Assembly (NCBI GenBank): GCA_004431415.1
Contig: QPMI01000106.1
Location: 248,001 to 312,000 of the forward strand
Source: Cyanophora paradoxa
Lineage: Eukaryota > Glaucocystophyceae > Cyanophorales > Cyanophoraceae
Direction of reading: 5' to 3'
Length of the DNA stretch: 64,000 nucleotides
A program made the translations under genes and the position numbers. This document shows positions 10,400-22,086 of the stretch, one piece after another (position 1 is the first letter of the stretch; each line of letters starts with the position of its first letter). The notes below the pieces were generated by a model, which searched no databases, was not told the origin of the DNA, and was given only the letters and a program-made list of their open reading frames with translations.

Positions 10400-12266
10400 A
10401 GGCCTCACAGAGAGGCGGAGGCGGAGGTATCGACGACGGCGGGGGGCGGGGGCGAGGTGGGGGCGGATCCGGATCCGAGGGACCCCGGGCTCGGGGGGCG
10501 CGAGGAGGAGGAGGAGGGGGCGGCGGCGCGGCCGTCGACGGCCGGCGGCATGAGCTGCGGGGGCAGCGGTACCCCCGAGCCCCCGACGGGGAGGGGCTGG
10601 GGCGAGGCGGGGTCGGGCCCGGGGGGGGCCTCGGGGGGTACGGGAATGGGCGCCAGGCAGTCGGACAGGCGGGGGTTGAAGTAGAGGAGGAGGATCGCGA
10701 GGTAGACGAGGAGCTGCGGGGGGTACGGGAGATCAGCCGCGAGACCAGCCGGACGGAGAGAGGGGGTACCGAAACGCCAAAGACGGCGGCGGCGGCGGAG
10801 GCGGTGTACATGAGCGTCACGAAGTCTGAGGGAGGGTACGGGAAGTGACGTGAGCGGGGGGGAGGGGGGGTAAGGTGAGGGGGTCGAAGGGGGGGTACGT
10901 ACACTCGGCGCGCCTGTCGTGGGGGTCCGCGTTGAGGAGCATAGGGGCCTGCGAGGGGGCGAACCCGTACCGCCGCGACTGTTCCAGAGTCAGGGTGTAC
11001 GGGGCACGGGCCAAGGGCGGGGAGGGTGGGGACGGAGGGAGGGTACCATGATGAGCGCGGCGCCGCGGTAGCGAGCTACGTTCTCCACGGACGGCGTCTA
11101 AGGGGAGGGACGTGAGCGGGGGTACACGATGCGCGGGCGCAGGGGGAGAGGGAGGGGTGGGTACGATGGCGTGGCCCGGGAAGCCGTGCTCGAAGAGGGT
11201 GGGTACGACTTGGGCGGTAGGGGCCCTCGCTGCGAGCCAGAAGGAGACCTGGGATGAGGGGAATGAGACGGGGTACGAGCGAGCGGGGGGTACGGGGCAG
11301 GCCGCGCGCCTTCCCGACGGCCTTGTAGTTTTCGAGGCTCGGGGCGACCGGCGTGACGCAGAAATAGTCTACCGGGTCATCCTCGGTCCCTGGGGCTACG
11401 GTTGCCGGGCGGAAGGGGATGAAGCCACCCGGGGGCGAGCGGAAGGGGGGTACCTGACCAGGACAGGTCGTAGTCCTTGGCGCTGATGCAGTCTTCCGGG
11501 GCGAGAGTACCCTTCAGGATCTCCCCGTCCGTGAACTGAGGGAACAGCGTGAAGCCTGTACATACAGGGGCGCGTGAGGGGCCGGCGGACGCCGGAGGGG
11601 GGTACGGGAGCGGTGGGGGGTACCGTGGAGGACGTGGTTGGCGACCTCGGCGACGGAGATGGGCGGCGCGTAGAGGCCGGAGCCGTCGTCGTAGTTGACG
11701 TATCTGCGAGCGCGGGGCGCTCGGGGCCGGCGCGCGGGCTGCGGCGGCGGCCGCCGCGCGGGACGTACCCCACGAGCGCGTTCGCGAAGATCGGAGCGAT
11801 GACGGCCGCCCCGCCGGAGCTCAGCAGCGCGATGGAGAAGACCGCGACCCTGCGGCGCGTCAGGAAGGGGCTCGAGCGGGCGGATTTGATCGGCTGACTT
11901 GGCGCGGCGGGCCCACACGGCCTCCATCGGAGTCGCGGGGCGCTTCGTGTGCGGGAGGACCTTCCGAATGCCGACGTGCTCCTCCCGCAGCGAAACGTAG
12001 GAGAGCAGCAGGTAGAAGCCTCCGAAGATGACGCCGAAGCCGCTCCCGTAGATGATGGCCGCTGCGCCGCAACCGGCCAGTCAGCGGTTCGGAGCGGCGG
12101 GCGGCGGGCGCGGGCGGCGGGCCGGCCACGCACTGTTCATCGACCGCAAGCGCCAGCGGATGAATGCGGTGATGATGGTGTGCAGCGGCATCCAGCACAC
12201 GGCGGCGAAGCCGACCAGCACCGGTGCCTTGCACTCGCTGATGAGGTTCCTGAGCCACGCGAACAT
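10400..12266 (-). CDS. Unrecognised multi-pass membrane protein
   Basis: The ATG is at 12264-12266. Coding blocks, in order on the minus strand: an N-terminal hydrophobic segment (VLVGFAAVCWMPLHTIITAF); a second (GFGVIFGGFYLLLSYVSL) at about 12.03 kb followed by basic residues; a third (VAVFSIALLSSGGAAVIAPI) at about 11.8 kb. A long soluble portion follows (YVNYDDGSGLYAPPISVAEV; GFTLFPQFTDGEILKGTLAP; DDPVDYFCVTPVAPSLENYK; VSFWLAARAPTAQ; ENVARYRGAALIM). A paired hydrophobic region (FVTLMYTASAAAAVFGVS then LLVYLAILLLYFNPRLSDCL) lies at 10.68-10.83 kb. Introns are short and begin with GT followed by a C-run (GTACCCCC). I do not recognise the family. The layout suggests a membrane protein with at least four spans and a large loop. 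The C-terminal end is not fixed. Confidence 0.6.
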
Positions 12267-12329
12267 CGCTGCGGCGGCCCGAACAAGTTCTGCAGTTCAA
12301 ACGCGCCCCTAGCGAGCGCCTCTGGCTGC

Positions 12330-13110
12330 GAGCTACGATTCTTGGCGCCGCGCTAGAAGCATCTGGAATGCCGCCACCGAACGACGCTCGAGCAATCTAT
12401 TCCGACGCTGATCGAACCAGAGAACTGGCGCTCGAGCGTCGATATGCTTCCTGCGACGGGGTACAGGAGCTGACTGCAACTCGTGCAGGCGGCCGAGCAG
12501 GCGACCAGCGGGGTCAAAGAACGAGCCGAGCGCACCTCTCCGCCATTCTCGCAGGCTCAGCGAGCGTGGGCGCCGTTGGAAGATCGTTCTGCAAGCCAGC
12601 AAGTTCGACGCCAGCAAGCTTAAGAGAGCGGTTCGCCCGCAAGAATCGCCTCATTCTTAGGCCTTAGCGCGCTTTATGACCGCTTCAACGCGCAGGCCGT
12701 CTGCTCGCAAGCCCTCACGCACGTATATACGTATACGCGCGCCTCGCGTTTGGCGTGAAATCGGCCAAGGAACGGAGCGTACGTGCACACGAAGCGCTTC
12801 ACGGGTTTGTTTTAAAGCCTTTTCTGACCGCGTGCTTCCCGCAGTCGACGTCCGTCTGCTGGTCTCGCTGGGCCTCGAGCTCGTCAACGGATCGCGGCCG
12901 TGGCCGTGGCCGTGGCCCGTGTGCGTGCTCGCGCGCATCTCTCGCTTCAAGAGCACTGTTCTCCCGCCCTGACCGCTTGCTCAGTCCTCCTTCGATCGCG
13001 AAGTACTAATTCGATCCAACTGCGCATGCGCATGCGCAGGCCTAGGTCTGCCGGTGCAGCTGCAGCTGATCATGACGTGCATGTGCACGTGATGTCTCGA
13101 CGTCGCTGAC
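12330..13110. pseudogene. Diverged copy of the 39.9-40.7 kb segment
   Basis: The sequence aligns block by block with 39.9-40.7 kb in the same orientation and with 52.6-53.4 kb inverted. Shared landmarks are ggccgagcaggcgaccagc, gagcgtgggcgccgt, tctgctggtctcgctgggcc, gaccgcttgct and gctgacgaccggtgcg. On the minus strand it gives short coding-like pieces (VDELEAQRDQQTDVD) similar to its relatives, but no continuous model could be built. I treat it as a degenerate member of a dispersed duplicated family of unknown function. Confidence 0.55.
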
Positions 13111-13295
13111 GACCGGTGCGATCGCGACAAGCTTAAGCGGGGCTTTCTGGCGCATCCTATAGCTAGGCCTGCAGCTGCTTAAGCTTCTTAAGCTTACGCC
13201 GGCGAGCACAGGGCCTTCAGTCGAAATTTTAAACTCGAGCCGCGATCGCGTGGACATGCTTAGCAGCCGCGCGCGGGGAATTTCGAACGGGAGAG

Positions 13296-15200
13296 ATGAA
13301 CCACTTTGCGCGGCTGCCAGACGAGCTCGTGCAGCGGATTTTCAGCGAACTCGAGGCGTGCGAAGCCTTCGAGAAGAGCCAGCTGCGCTCGGTCGATCGG
13401 CGCTTTCGGCGGCTCGTCCCGGACGTGCACTTTAAGGAGTTGAAGCTGCAGCCCGATGTTGAGTGCTTCGGCAGCGACTTCGAAGATCTGGAGGTCGTTG
13501 ATGCGCTGGAAGATTACAAAGCGCTTCTAGATCGGTTTGCAGCCCGCGTTCGCAGCAAGGAGCTGGCCGGTTCTCAGCGTCTCGTCGTCAGCTCAGCATA
13601 CAGTGTCTGGAAGTCTACGGCTCAGGTCGTGAACGCTGTCTTGGGTGTCTTCGGTGCCATTACGCGTGCGCTCTAGATTTTCACTTCTTTTCGAAGTTTG
13701 TGGTTAATTGTAAATTAAATAATTAGCTGATCAAGATGCCGCTCCCTGTTTGCAGAGCTTCTGGGGGAGCTATCGAAGGCGTCTCCGGCGCTGCAGTGCA
13801 TCAGCTTCGCTGGAGTTCGAGTCTCTCTCTCTCGTAGCTGGCCCAGCGTCGCGGAGCAACGCGCGCTGGGGATCGTCGCGCCGAGGACTCTGCAGGACGT
13901 TGCTCGCTCAGTCCTGGCAGCGCTTCCTTCATCGTCCATTTCGTCATTGCACGCGTACGTGAACGATTATGCCGTCTTCAGCGCATTACTCGCTGCAGCT
14001 GTGCCGGGCAGCCTCCCGCATCTGCGCGAGCTGGCGCTTGGAGACGACCGCCACGCGGGCTTCTGTCTATGTGCAAATGAGACGGTATGCCTAGCTATCG
14101 GCTATGCTCCTACGCCTGTTGCCTAATTTTTGACTTCATGATCATTGCTCCTACGCCTGTTGCCTAATTGTTGCCTGTCATTCTCGATCTGATCATGACT
14201 TGAATCCTCCCCCGCAGGCGAAGCTTGCTGAGATCTGGCCGCTCTCGAAGAAGATTCGCTGCGCTGTGCGGGACGGCTCTGCACTGCGGGAGCTGTCGGT
14301 GCTTCCACTGGAGGACATGCGCGTCGCCGTTCGCTCGACGGATGGCCTGGAAGAAGCGCTCGAGAGCCTGCAGCACAAGGCGGACAGCGTCCGAGAGCTG
14401 CGCCTTCCACTCGGTCGCCATGATGATCAGCCGATCCCCCGCGCCCTCACCTCGAGCTCTATCCTCCGTTTCCGCAACCTCGAGGAGCTAGTAGTGACGG
14501 AATGCCTCGGCCTTTTCGCATCGCGCGTTTAGTTTCTTTAATTTGACTCCCGGCCGACATGTACAGGCCGACCACGCATCGGGCGACCTGATTAGGGGCC
14601 TTGGCGCCCTAGAGAAGCTCCACAATCTCGAACTGGACCTCGATGTGCGTCTTCGAAATTCTCCGCCGCCCCTCGTGAGCACCACATCGCCGGCTGATAC
14701 CCTGGTCGCAGCTCTCCAAGGCTTCCGACGGCGGCGTGATGAACGCCCTTGCAGCGACGCTTGCGGCCGCCCGTTGGCGAGGCTCCTACGTATACCGCCT
14801 ATCTCTGTGTGTCAAGTTCCCAAGGAAGAGAGATTCCGGCTGGGATCCGACCCTGTCATCGCGATCAGACGCCGCCGGCTTGGCATCTTTCATACGTGCT
14901 GCCCGCCCAAGCCTCTCTGCGAATCCAGCCCTCTACGCGCCAGCATCCGGCTGGCACAACGTTTTCTGCGGCGAGAGCTTCAAATCTGGACCTCTTGTGC
15001 GCGTTTTGAGCTCCTGACCCAGCATGCGCAGCTGCCTACTAATCTAATGCTGCAGCTGCTGTCCCAGGTTCGCCTCTGGGCCTCTGGGCCTCTAGATCTG
15101 GCCCGGCATACGCATTTAATGTCCCGCCCGGTGCAGCGGACGGGCGTGGGTGCCGCTAGAACGTTAACCACCACAGCCGGCGTTTTGAGCTCGGCAAGCG
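13296..15200 (+). CDS. F-box / leucine-rich protein (head part)
   Basis: Exon 1 (13296-13644) starts MNHFARLPDELVQRIFSELE, a clear F-box N-terminus. Phase-closed exons follow at 13756-14084 (ELLGELSKASPALQCISFAG, SLPHLRELALGDDRHAG), 14218-14526 (ALRELSVLPLEDMRVAV, SVRELRLPLGRHDD, FRNLEELVVTECLG) and from 14567 (LGALEKLHNLELDLDVRL). The spaced LxxLxL motifs suggest irregular leucine-rich repeats. F-box proteins recruit substrates to SCF ubiquitin ligases through SKP1; here that is inferred from the F-box. After about 14.7 kb the frame becomes uncertain, although coding-like blocks continue (MNALAATLAAARWRG; LASFIRAARPSLSANPALYA). The gene probably runs on into the coiled-coil exons at 15.29-16.22 kb. 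Confidence 0.75.
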
Positions 15201-15290
15201 CATCGGGGGTTTGCGCTGCATATGTCCCGCGCCCCTACCTAAATCCGCCCACTCCACGCACGCCCCTAACCGACCATATTGCAATTGCAG

Positions 15291-16221
15291 GGTGCCAGCG
15301 CCACCCAAGGCCCGGTCGCCCCGCAGACGCGCCGGCGAAGGCGCCGCGGCCGGCAAGCCCCGCCTAACGCCCCAGGCCCTTCCCCCGCCCCATCCGAGCT
15401 CAAGGTGCAAGACCCGCCCTTTCAGCTTGCAAACCCCGGCTGAATTCGAAGGCGCCTCGCAGGCCGGCGCCGCAGGTCCGATCGCAAGCGGGTCGTCGGG
15501 GCCCGCGGCCGGCCGCGACCCGCCCCCGGCCGATAGCGAGGAGCAACGGGCGCGCTTCGCTGCGCTGGAGGCGGAGCGGGACGCGCTGCGGGAGGTGCGC
15601 GGCCCGCGTCTCGCTGGCTTAAAAAAAATCTAAAAAGCTTTCGTGCCGGCGCCGGCGCCTCACGCCCGTTTGCAGGCGCTCTGTCGCGCGGCGGCCGTCG
15701 TGGGCCGCTCTGTGATCGACGCGAGCGGGGCCAGGGCCGCGAAGGATGCGGCAGAGAGGTCCGCGGCTCGGATCCGCAAGGAGCTCGAGGTCCGACCGCC
15801 CGACCTATAGCTAGGCCTCCCCGCCTCGCGATCGCGCCGCGCCGCGCCTCACCGCGCCCCTCAGGCGTCGCGGGCGGAGGCCGCGCGCCTGCGTGCCCGC
15901 GTCGCCGAGCTCGAGGCGGCCAGCGCGGAGCAGGAGGCCGACCTGGCCGCCCTCGCGGCCGCCGCCTCAGACGCGGCCGCGAAGGCCGCGAAGAAGCGCA
16001 AGCGCGACGAGCCTGCGTCGGCCAGCAGCGGCTCTGCGGCGCAGCCGGCCGCGGGCGCGGCGGGGGCGGCAGCGTCCGCGGCGGGCGGGCCGCGCGCCGC
16101 CGGAGGCCAGGAGAACGCTGACGCCGGCGGCGGGCGGGCTCCGGCCCCCGCTTCCGCCGGCGGCGGCAAGGCGGGGCGCCCGCGATCGGCCCCGAAGCCC
16201 CTCGCCACTCGCAACGAGTAG
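15291..16221 (+). CDS. Coiled-coil, basic nuclear-type tail (probable 3' exons of the F-box gene)
   Basis: Three exons, each between good splice sites: 15291-15594, 15676-15789 and 15865-16221. They join in phase and end at a TAG. They encode a charged coiled coil (EEQRARFAALEAERDALRE; AKDAAERSAARIRKELE; AEAARLRARVAELEAASAEQ), a nuclear-localisation-like KKRKRDE, an Ala/Gly/Pro-rich disordered stretch containing GQENADAGG, and the end PKPLATRNE. No convincing upstream ATG exists close by, and the same strand carries the F-box head, so the simplest model is one F-box-LRR-coiled-coil protein. The tail has the same order of elements as the tails at 44.6, 48.9 and 59.4 kb. Confidence 0.65.
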
Positions 16222-17206
16222 CGCCAGCGTCCCCACGTGCACCGGCCCGCGCGACTTTGATTCCCGACCCCAGCTGTTAGTTCTCTAGTACTAGTTCTCG
16301 CGATCGGCCCCCGGAAACGTCGACATTGATTTTCAAGTTTCGCGGGACGTCCGACGGTCTAGTCTTTCGCAGCCTTTTTCGTGCTCGTGCTTGCAAATAT
16401 CATGGCAATCGATTATTCATTTGCGCGTGCAAGACCAATTTGCAATCGCTACGTATGTATATATATACGTTTGATATGCAGTCCCGCCCAGAACCTTGCA
16501 TCAGTTTCATCAGTCAGAACCAGTCAGTCAGAACCTTTTATCAGTTTCGCTGCGCATGCTAGCTGTAGTTTTTGCGGCTTTTCGATTCATGATCTAGTAA
16601 GATCCAGTTTGCGTGAACCTTAATGCGAAACTAGCTATATAGCTAGCGCTAGATATAGTCTCGCCGCGGCACAGCGCGCAGAATTCGAACCAATGTGAAC
16701 CAATTTCCAGAACCATACTGGCAGTCAATATAATGCTGATCATGACGTCGATCCTCGCGATGGCCTCGACTCCATCGAGGCCTTGCCAATTGCAATTAAA
16801 TTTTGCACTCATTGAATTGCAAGTTGGCCATCATGATCATGGCCTACTATATAGCTAGGCAGCGCCCTCGATCGTCTGCGGCCGGCGGTATACGTACCGG
16901 TATACCGTACGATCGATACCGTACGGTATACCGTACGTATATCGATCGCGCCCGGCCCGCGGCCGGCGGCCGGCGCCGGCGTTTCCCGAGTTCTAGAGCC
17001 CTTGGCATCTGCCGCTTCCTTTCACCCCGCTCCCGCCATCGCGATACGTATACGAATACAACTCGAATACGAGCGCACGCGATACCCAGTAGGTGCATGC
17101 AGCCGCCCGCCGCCGTCGCGATACGCATATTTAGACATCGTACAGAACACAGCATCGGACGGCATGCCCCGCGGACCCGCGGCGCGCCCCGAGCGGCCCT
17201 GCCCCG
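16222..17206. other. Intergenic with nested palindromes
   Basis: No gene seen between the coiled-coil stop and the 3' end of the RCC1 gene. About 16880-16950 is a cluster of nested palindromes made of accggtataccgtacg-type words, where cggtataccgtacg is followed closely by its exact reverse complement. tatagctag and gatcatg words are also frequent. Confidence 0.6.
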
Positions 17207-20200
17207 TCAGCCCTTGAGCTTCTGGAGGTAGTTGATGACGCTCGTGGCGCGCATGATGTCGTTGAACGTGTCGGCGACCTTCTCCTGCGCCGTCCGCTCC
17301 GGGATCGAGATCGCCACCGAGTCGTCCGGCGGCTGGTACTTGTACCTGCGCGCCCGGATTCGAACGGCGCAAGCTTTAGACGTAGACGCGGTTCGCCGCG
17401 GCGCACCCGGGGTCGGTGAGGGGCAGGCGCTTCGGAATGCCCTCGTTCTTCTGCCCGCCGAAGCCCAGCTGCCCGCTCGAGCCGTTGCCCCACCCGTACA
17501 GCTGGCCCCCGTCTGCGGCCCGCGCCCCGCCCCTCAGCCGCCGCGCAGCGCGCGCCCGACCGGCAGCGCCGCCGCGGCCGCACCGGAGACGAGCATCGAG
17601 TGGCCGCCGCCGGAGCTGACGGCCGCCGCCGCCACGTCCTTCAGCGTCGTGAGGCGCGTCGGCTTGTACAGGTTCTGCGTCTTCCCGTTCCCCAGCCCCC
17701 TGCGGCGCCGGCGCGCCTCAGGAGAGGAAGGAGCGGGGTCGCAGAGCGGGGCGGGGCCCCACCCGAAGACGCCGCTGCCCCAGACGTAGGACGTGCCGCC
17801 GTCTGCGCGGCGTGAGGCGGGGCGGGGCGGCCCGGGCTCGGGGTGCGGGGCGCGGGGCCGGGGCGGACCGGAGAGGGCCATGCATATGTAGTGGCCGGCG
17901 GCGACGGAGCTGACGTGGACCTTGGCGAGGGCCTCCACGCGGCGCGGGGCCGTCGCCGCCTCCGCCGCCTCGCTCGAGCCGCCCTTGCCGTGGCCCAGCT
18001 GCCCGGGGGCCCCCACCCCCCACGTGAAGACCTCCCCCTGGTCTGCGCAGCACTCAGAAGACGAAGAAGAAGGGAGAGCAGGCGCGGGCACCGGAGGCGG
18101 CGACGAAGCAGCGGGAGCCGCAGGCGAGGGAGGCGGCGCGGGCGCCGCCGGGGAGCTCGACGCGGGCGAGCTGGACGCGCTCGGTGGCGGCGGCGAGCTG
18201 GATGCCGGCCTGGCTGCCCCGCCGGCTCCGCGAGAGCGTCGCCTTGATCGCTTTCAACGCCGCCGACGTCACGTTCGACCCGCGCCGCGGCAGCGCGTCC
18301 TTGCCCGAGGGGCTCCCCGGCGCCGCCAGCGCCCGCGGCGTCGGGCTCGCCGCCGCCGCCGCGAACGCCGCCAGCGCCGCCGCCGACGCCGCCGGCTTCG
18401 CAGCCGCCCACGACTCCTGTGGAGGCGTCAGACGCGCGGGAGGGAAGGGATGGGGGGAGGAAGGGAGGGGGGTACCAGCTCCTCCTCGCGGAAGGCGACG
18501 CGGCTGCTCCAGATCCAGACTTGGCCGTCGGCCGTCAGCACGGCGATCGAGGCGGCGCCGCAGGAGACGTGCGTCGGCCGCGGCGGGCTCGCCTCCACCG
18601 GCGCCGGCTCCATCTGCGTCGCCCCGCCCTCCACGCGGCCCCACGCCCACACCTCCCCGTCCGCTGCCGCACGTCAAGAGAAAGAGAATGAGAAGAAGAC
18701 AAGGGGGCGCACCCGTGATGGCGGCGGTGTGGGCGGAGCCGAGGGCGACGGCGGTGACGCGCTTCTCGGAGATGGGGCCCCGCTCGAGGGGCACGGGGAC
18801 CTCGACGTCCTCGCAGTGGCCGAGGCCCAGGCAGCCGTACAGGTTGGAGCCCCAGACGAAGAGGCGGCCGGCCTCCGTCAGCGCCGCCGCGTGCTGCCCG
18901 CCGGCCGCCACCCGCACCACGCGCTGCTCCCAGAGCGACCGCAGCGGCTGCGGCTCCAGCCGCAGCTCCCGCACCCCCGTACCCAGGCCCAGCTGCGGGG
19001 CGCGGTCTCAGGGCGCGGACGGACGCGCGTGGTGCCGGGGGCCGGGGGCGCCGCACCGCGCCGAACTCGCCGTTGCCCCAGGACCAGACCTCGCCCGTGT
19101 CCGTGAGGGCCAGCGTGAACGCCAGGCCGCAGGCCACAGAGACGACCCGCTTGTGCGCCCGCGCCGCCGTCGGCCTGTCCGGCGATAAGGAGGCGGAGGG
19201 GAGAAGGAAGGGGGTAGAGGGAGGGAAGGCGGACCAGTACCCCGCGACGGGGACGAGGGGGGACGAGACGAGGCCCAGCTGGCCCTGGGCGCCCAGGCCG
19301 AACGAGTAGAGCCTACCCGTCACTGAGAAAAGGGGGGGAGGGGGGTGAGCCGGGGTACAGGAGAAGAAGCGGCCGGGGGTACCGGTGGCGGCGAAGGAGT
19401 GGGAGCCGCCGGCGGTGACGAAGACGACGCCCTTGCCGCTCAGGCGCTCCACTCTCCTCGGCTCGTACGCCACCTGCGGGGGGTACGCTCGACAAAGCGG
19501 AAGGGGGGGGGGAAAGAACGAAAGAGGGGGTAGCGCACCGTCCAGGAGCCGACGCCGAGCTCGCCGTGCTGGCCCCGCCCGAACGCGTACACGTGCCGAT
19601 CCGCTACCCCCCCGAGGCTCGGCGCCGGAGGGGAAAGAGGGGGGGGGAAGAGCGGAAGGGGGATACCGACGAGGACAAGGGTGTGGTAGGCCCCCGCGGC
19701 GACGGAGGTCACCTGCTTGCCCTCCAGGGCGCCCCCCACGGGCCGGGGTACAAGCTGGCTCGCCTCTGTACCCAGCCCCGTGGCCCCGTAGCTCCCCTGG
19801 CCCCACGTGTAGCACTTCCCCGCCACTGCGCCCCCGCCGCCCCGCGTCGGAACAGCACGCGCAAGGGGAACGGGGGCGCGGCGACCGGCGCCGGGGCTCA
19901 CCCGAGTGGGCGACGGTGTGCTGGGAGCCGCAGGCGATGCCGGCGATGTGTACCCCCGCGAGGGCCTCGACGCGGGCCGGCTCGTCCTTGTTTCCGGTGG
20001 TACCCAGGCCGAGCTGGCCGTACTCGCCGTTGCCCCAGGCCCACACCGAGCCGTCGTCTGGCCGGGGCCGGGCCTCAGGGTCGGCGGGGCGGCGGGGGGC
20101 GGGCGGGGGCGCACGGGCGAGGGCGACGGAGTGGGCGGAGCCGCAGGCGACGGCGCGGATGCCGACGTTGGCGGCGCCGTAGGGCATCGACACGGGCACC

Positions 20201-21376
20201 AGCTCGTGCGCGAACCGCTGCGCCGGCGGGCTCTGGGACCGGCGAAGAAGACGACGGATCAGCAGCGGGCGGGGCGGGGCGGGGCGGGGAGGGGATGAAG
20301 AAAGGGGCCGCGCACGGAGCCGACTCCGAGCTGCCCGCACGAGTGCTGCCCCGCCGCGTAGATCTGCGGGGTACGTGGGCGGGCAGCGGGGGCTCTTCGG
20401 GAAGGGTACAGCACCTTCCCGGAGCGCGTGAGGAAGAGGCTGTGGCGCTCGCCGAGGGCGGCGCCGGCGGCCGGCTCGGCGTCGGGCAGGGCGAGGCGCC
20501 TGGGCATGGGCTCCTCGCCGTGGCCCAGGAAGCCCAGCTGGCCGTACGCGTTGTGGCCCCAGACGAGGAGCTCGCCCACGTCGGTCACGGCCGCCGAGTG
20601 CTGCGCCCCGGCCGCCGCCACCCGCACCCGCCGCTTCTCGAGCTCGCCGCGGACGCGCTTGGGCGCGCCGTCGGTGGCGTACTCGCCGGCGCCGAGCTGG
20701 CCGTGCACATCCAGGCCGCAGGCGAAGAGCGCGCCCTCGTCGGTGACCAGCAGCGAGTGGAAGCGCCCGGCCGCCGCCGAGACGACGCGCGTGCCCTCCA
20801 GGAAGTCGACGGCGCAGGGCTTCGCCTGGTTCTCCCGGTCCTCGGTCGCCGAGTGCGCCGAGCCCGTCATTGAGTTCACGAAGTAGCCGCTCGCATCCTC
20901 GCCCCACGCCGCGCGGTAGGACTTGCGCCCGAAGGTCGACGGCGGAGGCAGGCGCTGCGGCCGCTCCATCGAGCGCCCCACGATGTAGCGCTGCGTGTGG
21001 TGCTCGATCGCCGCCGACACGGGCGGCGTTTTCGTCCGGGGCTTGACGCTCATGTACTGCAGCTCCCCGCTGCGGTGCGGCGGAGCCGGGGGCGGGCTTT
21101 AGAAAGGTCGCGGGCGGGCGCGCCGGGCGGGCGCCGGAGCGGGCGGACCTCGCGGAGAGGGGCCGGCGGCTCTCGACCCAGCGCTTCACGTCGCCGCGGA
21201 GCCCGTCGAGGCTCGCCGCGGGGGACCGATCCTCCCGTTGCGCTGCGCGGCCGGCGCGTCGGGCCGGGCGCACGCGGCGCGGCGCGGCGGAGGCGGAGGC
21301 GGAGGAGGGGCGCACCGCTTCGCGTGCGCGCCTCTTCGCGCGCCGCCTCAGACTCCGTCGGCACGTACGGGATCAC
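17207..21376 (-). CDS. Long RCC1-repeat (beta-propeller) protein
   Basis: Minus-strand blocks over 4 kb carry many RCC1 repeats: WGHNAYGQLGFLGHGEEP, YAAGQHSCGQLGVGS, WAWGNGEYGQLGLGTTGNK, YTWGQGSYGATGLGTEAS, YAFGRGQHGELGVGSW, YSFGLGAQGQLGLV, WSWGNGEFG, WGSNLYGCLGLGHCEDVEVP, TWGVGAPGQLGHGKGG, WGNGSSGQLGFGGQ. They alternate with VxxVxxGxxHxxAL strands. The C-terminus is a short helix ending SVINYLQKLKG with a TGA at 17207-17209. RCC1 repeats form seven-bladed propellers; the count here suggests more than one propeller. The family includes guanine-exchange factors and ubiquitin-ligase accessory proteins, and I cannot say which applies. Exons are separated by short introns, many starting GTACCCC. 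An N-terminal extension is listed separately. Confidence 0.85.
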
Positions 21377-22086
21377 GGGGTACGACCCGTCGAGTACCGC
21401 ACGCGCTCGCCCCGCGCCGACCCGGGCCGCTTGGCCCGCCTGGCCCCGCCGCGCTTCGGAGAGGTTGGGCTCCGCGATCCGGGGCGCCCGGGCGACGTCC
21501 GCGTCGCGTCCCGGGCGGGGCCGCCATCCGCCGCGCCCGCGTCGCCCGGCGCCGGACTCTCCTTCCCGCGCGCGGCTCGGCTGGAGGTCGGGGGCGGCCG
21601 GCTGAAGTCCAGCTTCAGCTTGGGCTCCGCTTTGGGCGGCGGAGGGGCCTGGGGCCGGGCGGCTGCGGTGCTGGAGGGGCTGACGTGGGCGGGGGCGGAC
21701 GCTGCGGCGGAGGCGGATCCTGCGGTTGCTGATGCGGGCGAGGAGGGAGTGGAGGGGAAAGAGATCGGGCGGGATGCTGTGACGGATGAGGGGGGCGTCG
21801 ACGCTGCGCTTGGGCTGGGCTCCGCAACGACAGTGGGGGCGGGCGGGCTGGGCGGCGGCCTGAGCGCCGGCTTGAGCGCCGGCTTCAAAGGCGCGCGCCC
21901 CTGAGGCGTCACCGGCCGCTCCGGCTCCTGCACCGTGGCCGGAGCGGGCGCTGGGGCGTCCGGGGTGCCGGCAGCTGGGCCTGTGCCCGTCGGACTTCGG
22001 GAAGGCCCAGCGCTCGTGGGGCGCGGGGGCAGCCCGGACGACGAAGACCTCGGAGAGATCATCGGCGCTGGGCTTTGCGCCGACAT
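21373..22086 (-). CDS. Ser/Pro/Ala-rich N-terminal exon of the RCC1 gene (probable)
   Basis: The ATG at 22084-22086 opens a 237-codon frame with a disordered Pro/Ser/Ala-rich product (start MSAQSPAPMISPRSSSSGLP; later RSPTSPKRGGARRAKRPGS). It runs directly into the RCC1 gene on the same strand. The next coding block (PYVPTESEAAREEARTRS), then exons AQREDRSPAASLDGLRGDVK and LQYMSVKPRTKTPPVS, are joined by clear short introns. The junction near 21375 needs a frame change that I could not explain with a normal intron. It may be a micro-intron, a sequence error, or a sign that translation starts further downstream. Confidence 0.5.
   Translation of the reverse strand: MSAQSPAPMISPRSSSSGLPPRPTSAGPSRSPTGTGPAAGTPDAPAPAPATVQEPERPVTPQGRAPLKPALKPALRPPPSPPAPTVVAEPSPSAASTPPSSVTASRPISFPSTPSSPASATAGSASAAASAPAHVSPSSTAAARPQAPPPPKAEPKLKLDFSRPPPTSSRAARGKESPAPGDAGAADGGPARDATRTSPGRPGSRSPTSPKRGGARRAKRPGSARGERVRYSTGRTP

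Noticed and set aside
17922-20873. Plus-strand Arg/Gly-rich frames over the RCC1 gene
   Set aside because: High GC leaves stops rare on both strands; composition is non-protein-like and the minus strand has unmistakable RCC1 repeats.
18535-21315. A 926-codon minus-strand frame rich in Arg and Pro
   Set aside because: It runs through the introns of the RCC1 gene; the RCC1 repeats are spread over several frames separated by clear GT-AG introns, so this long frame is not the real product.
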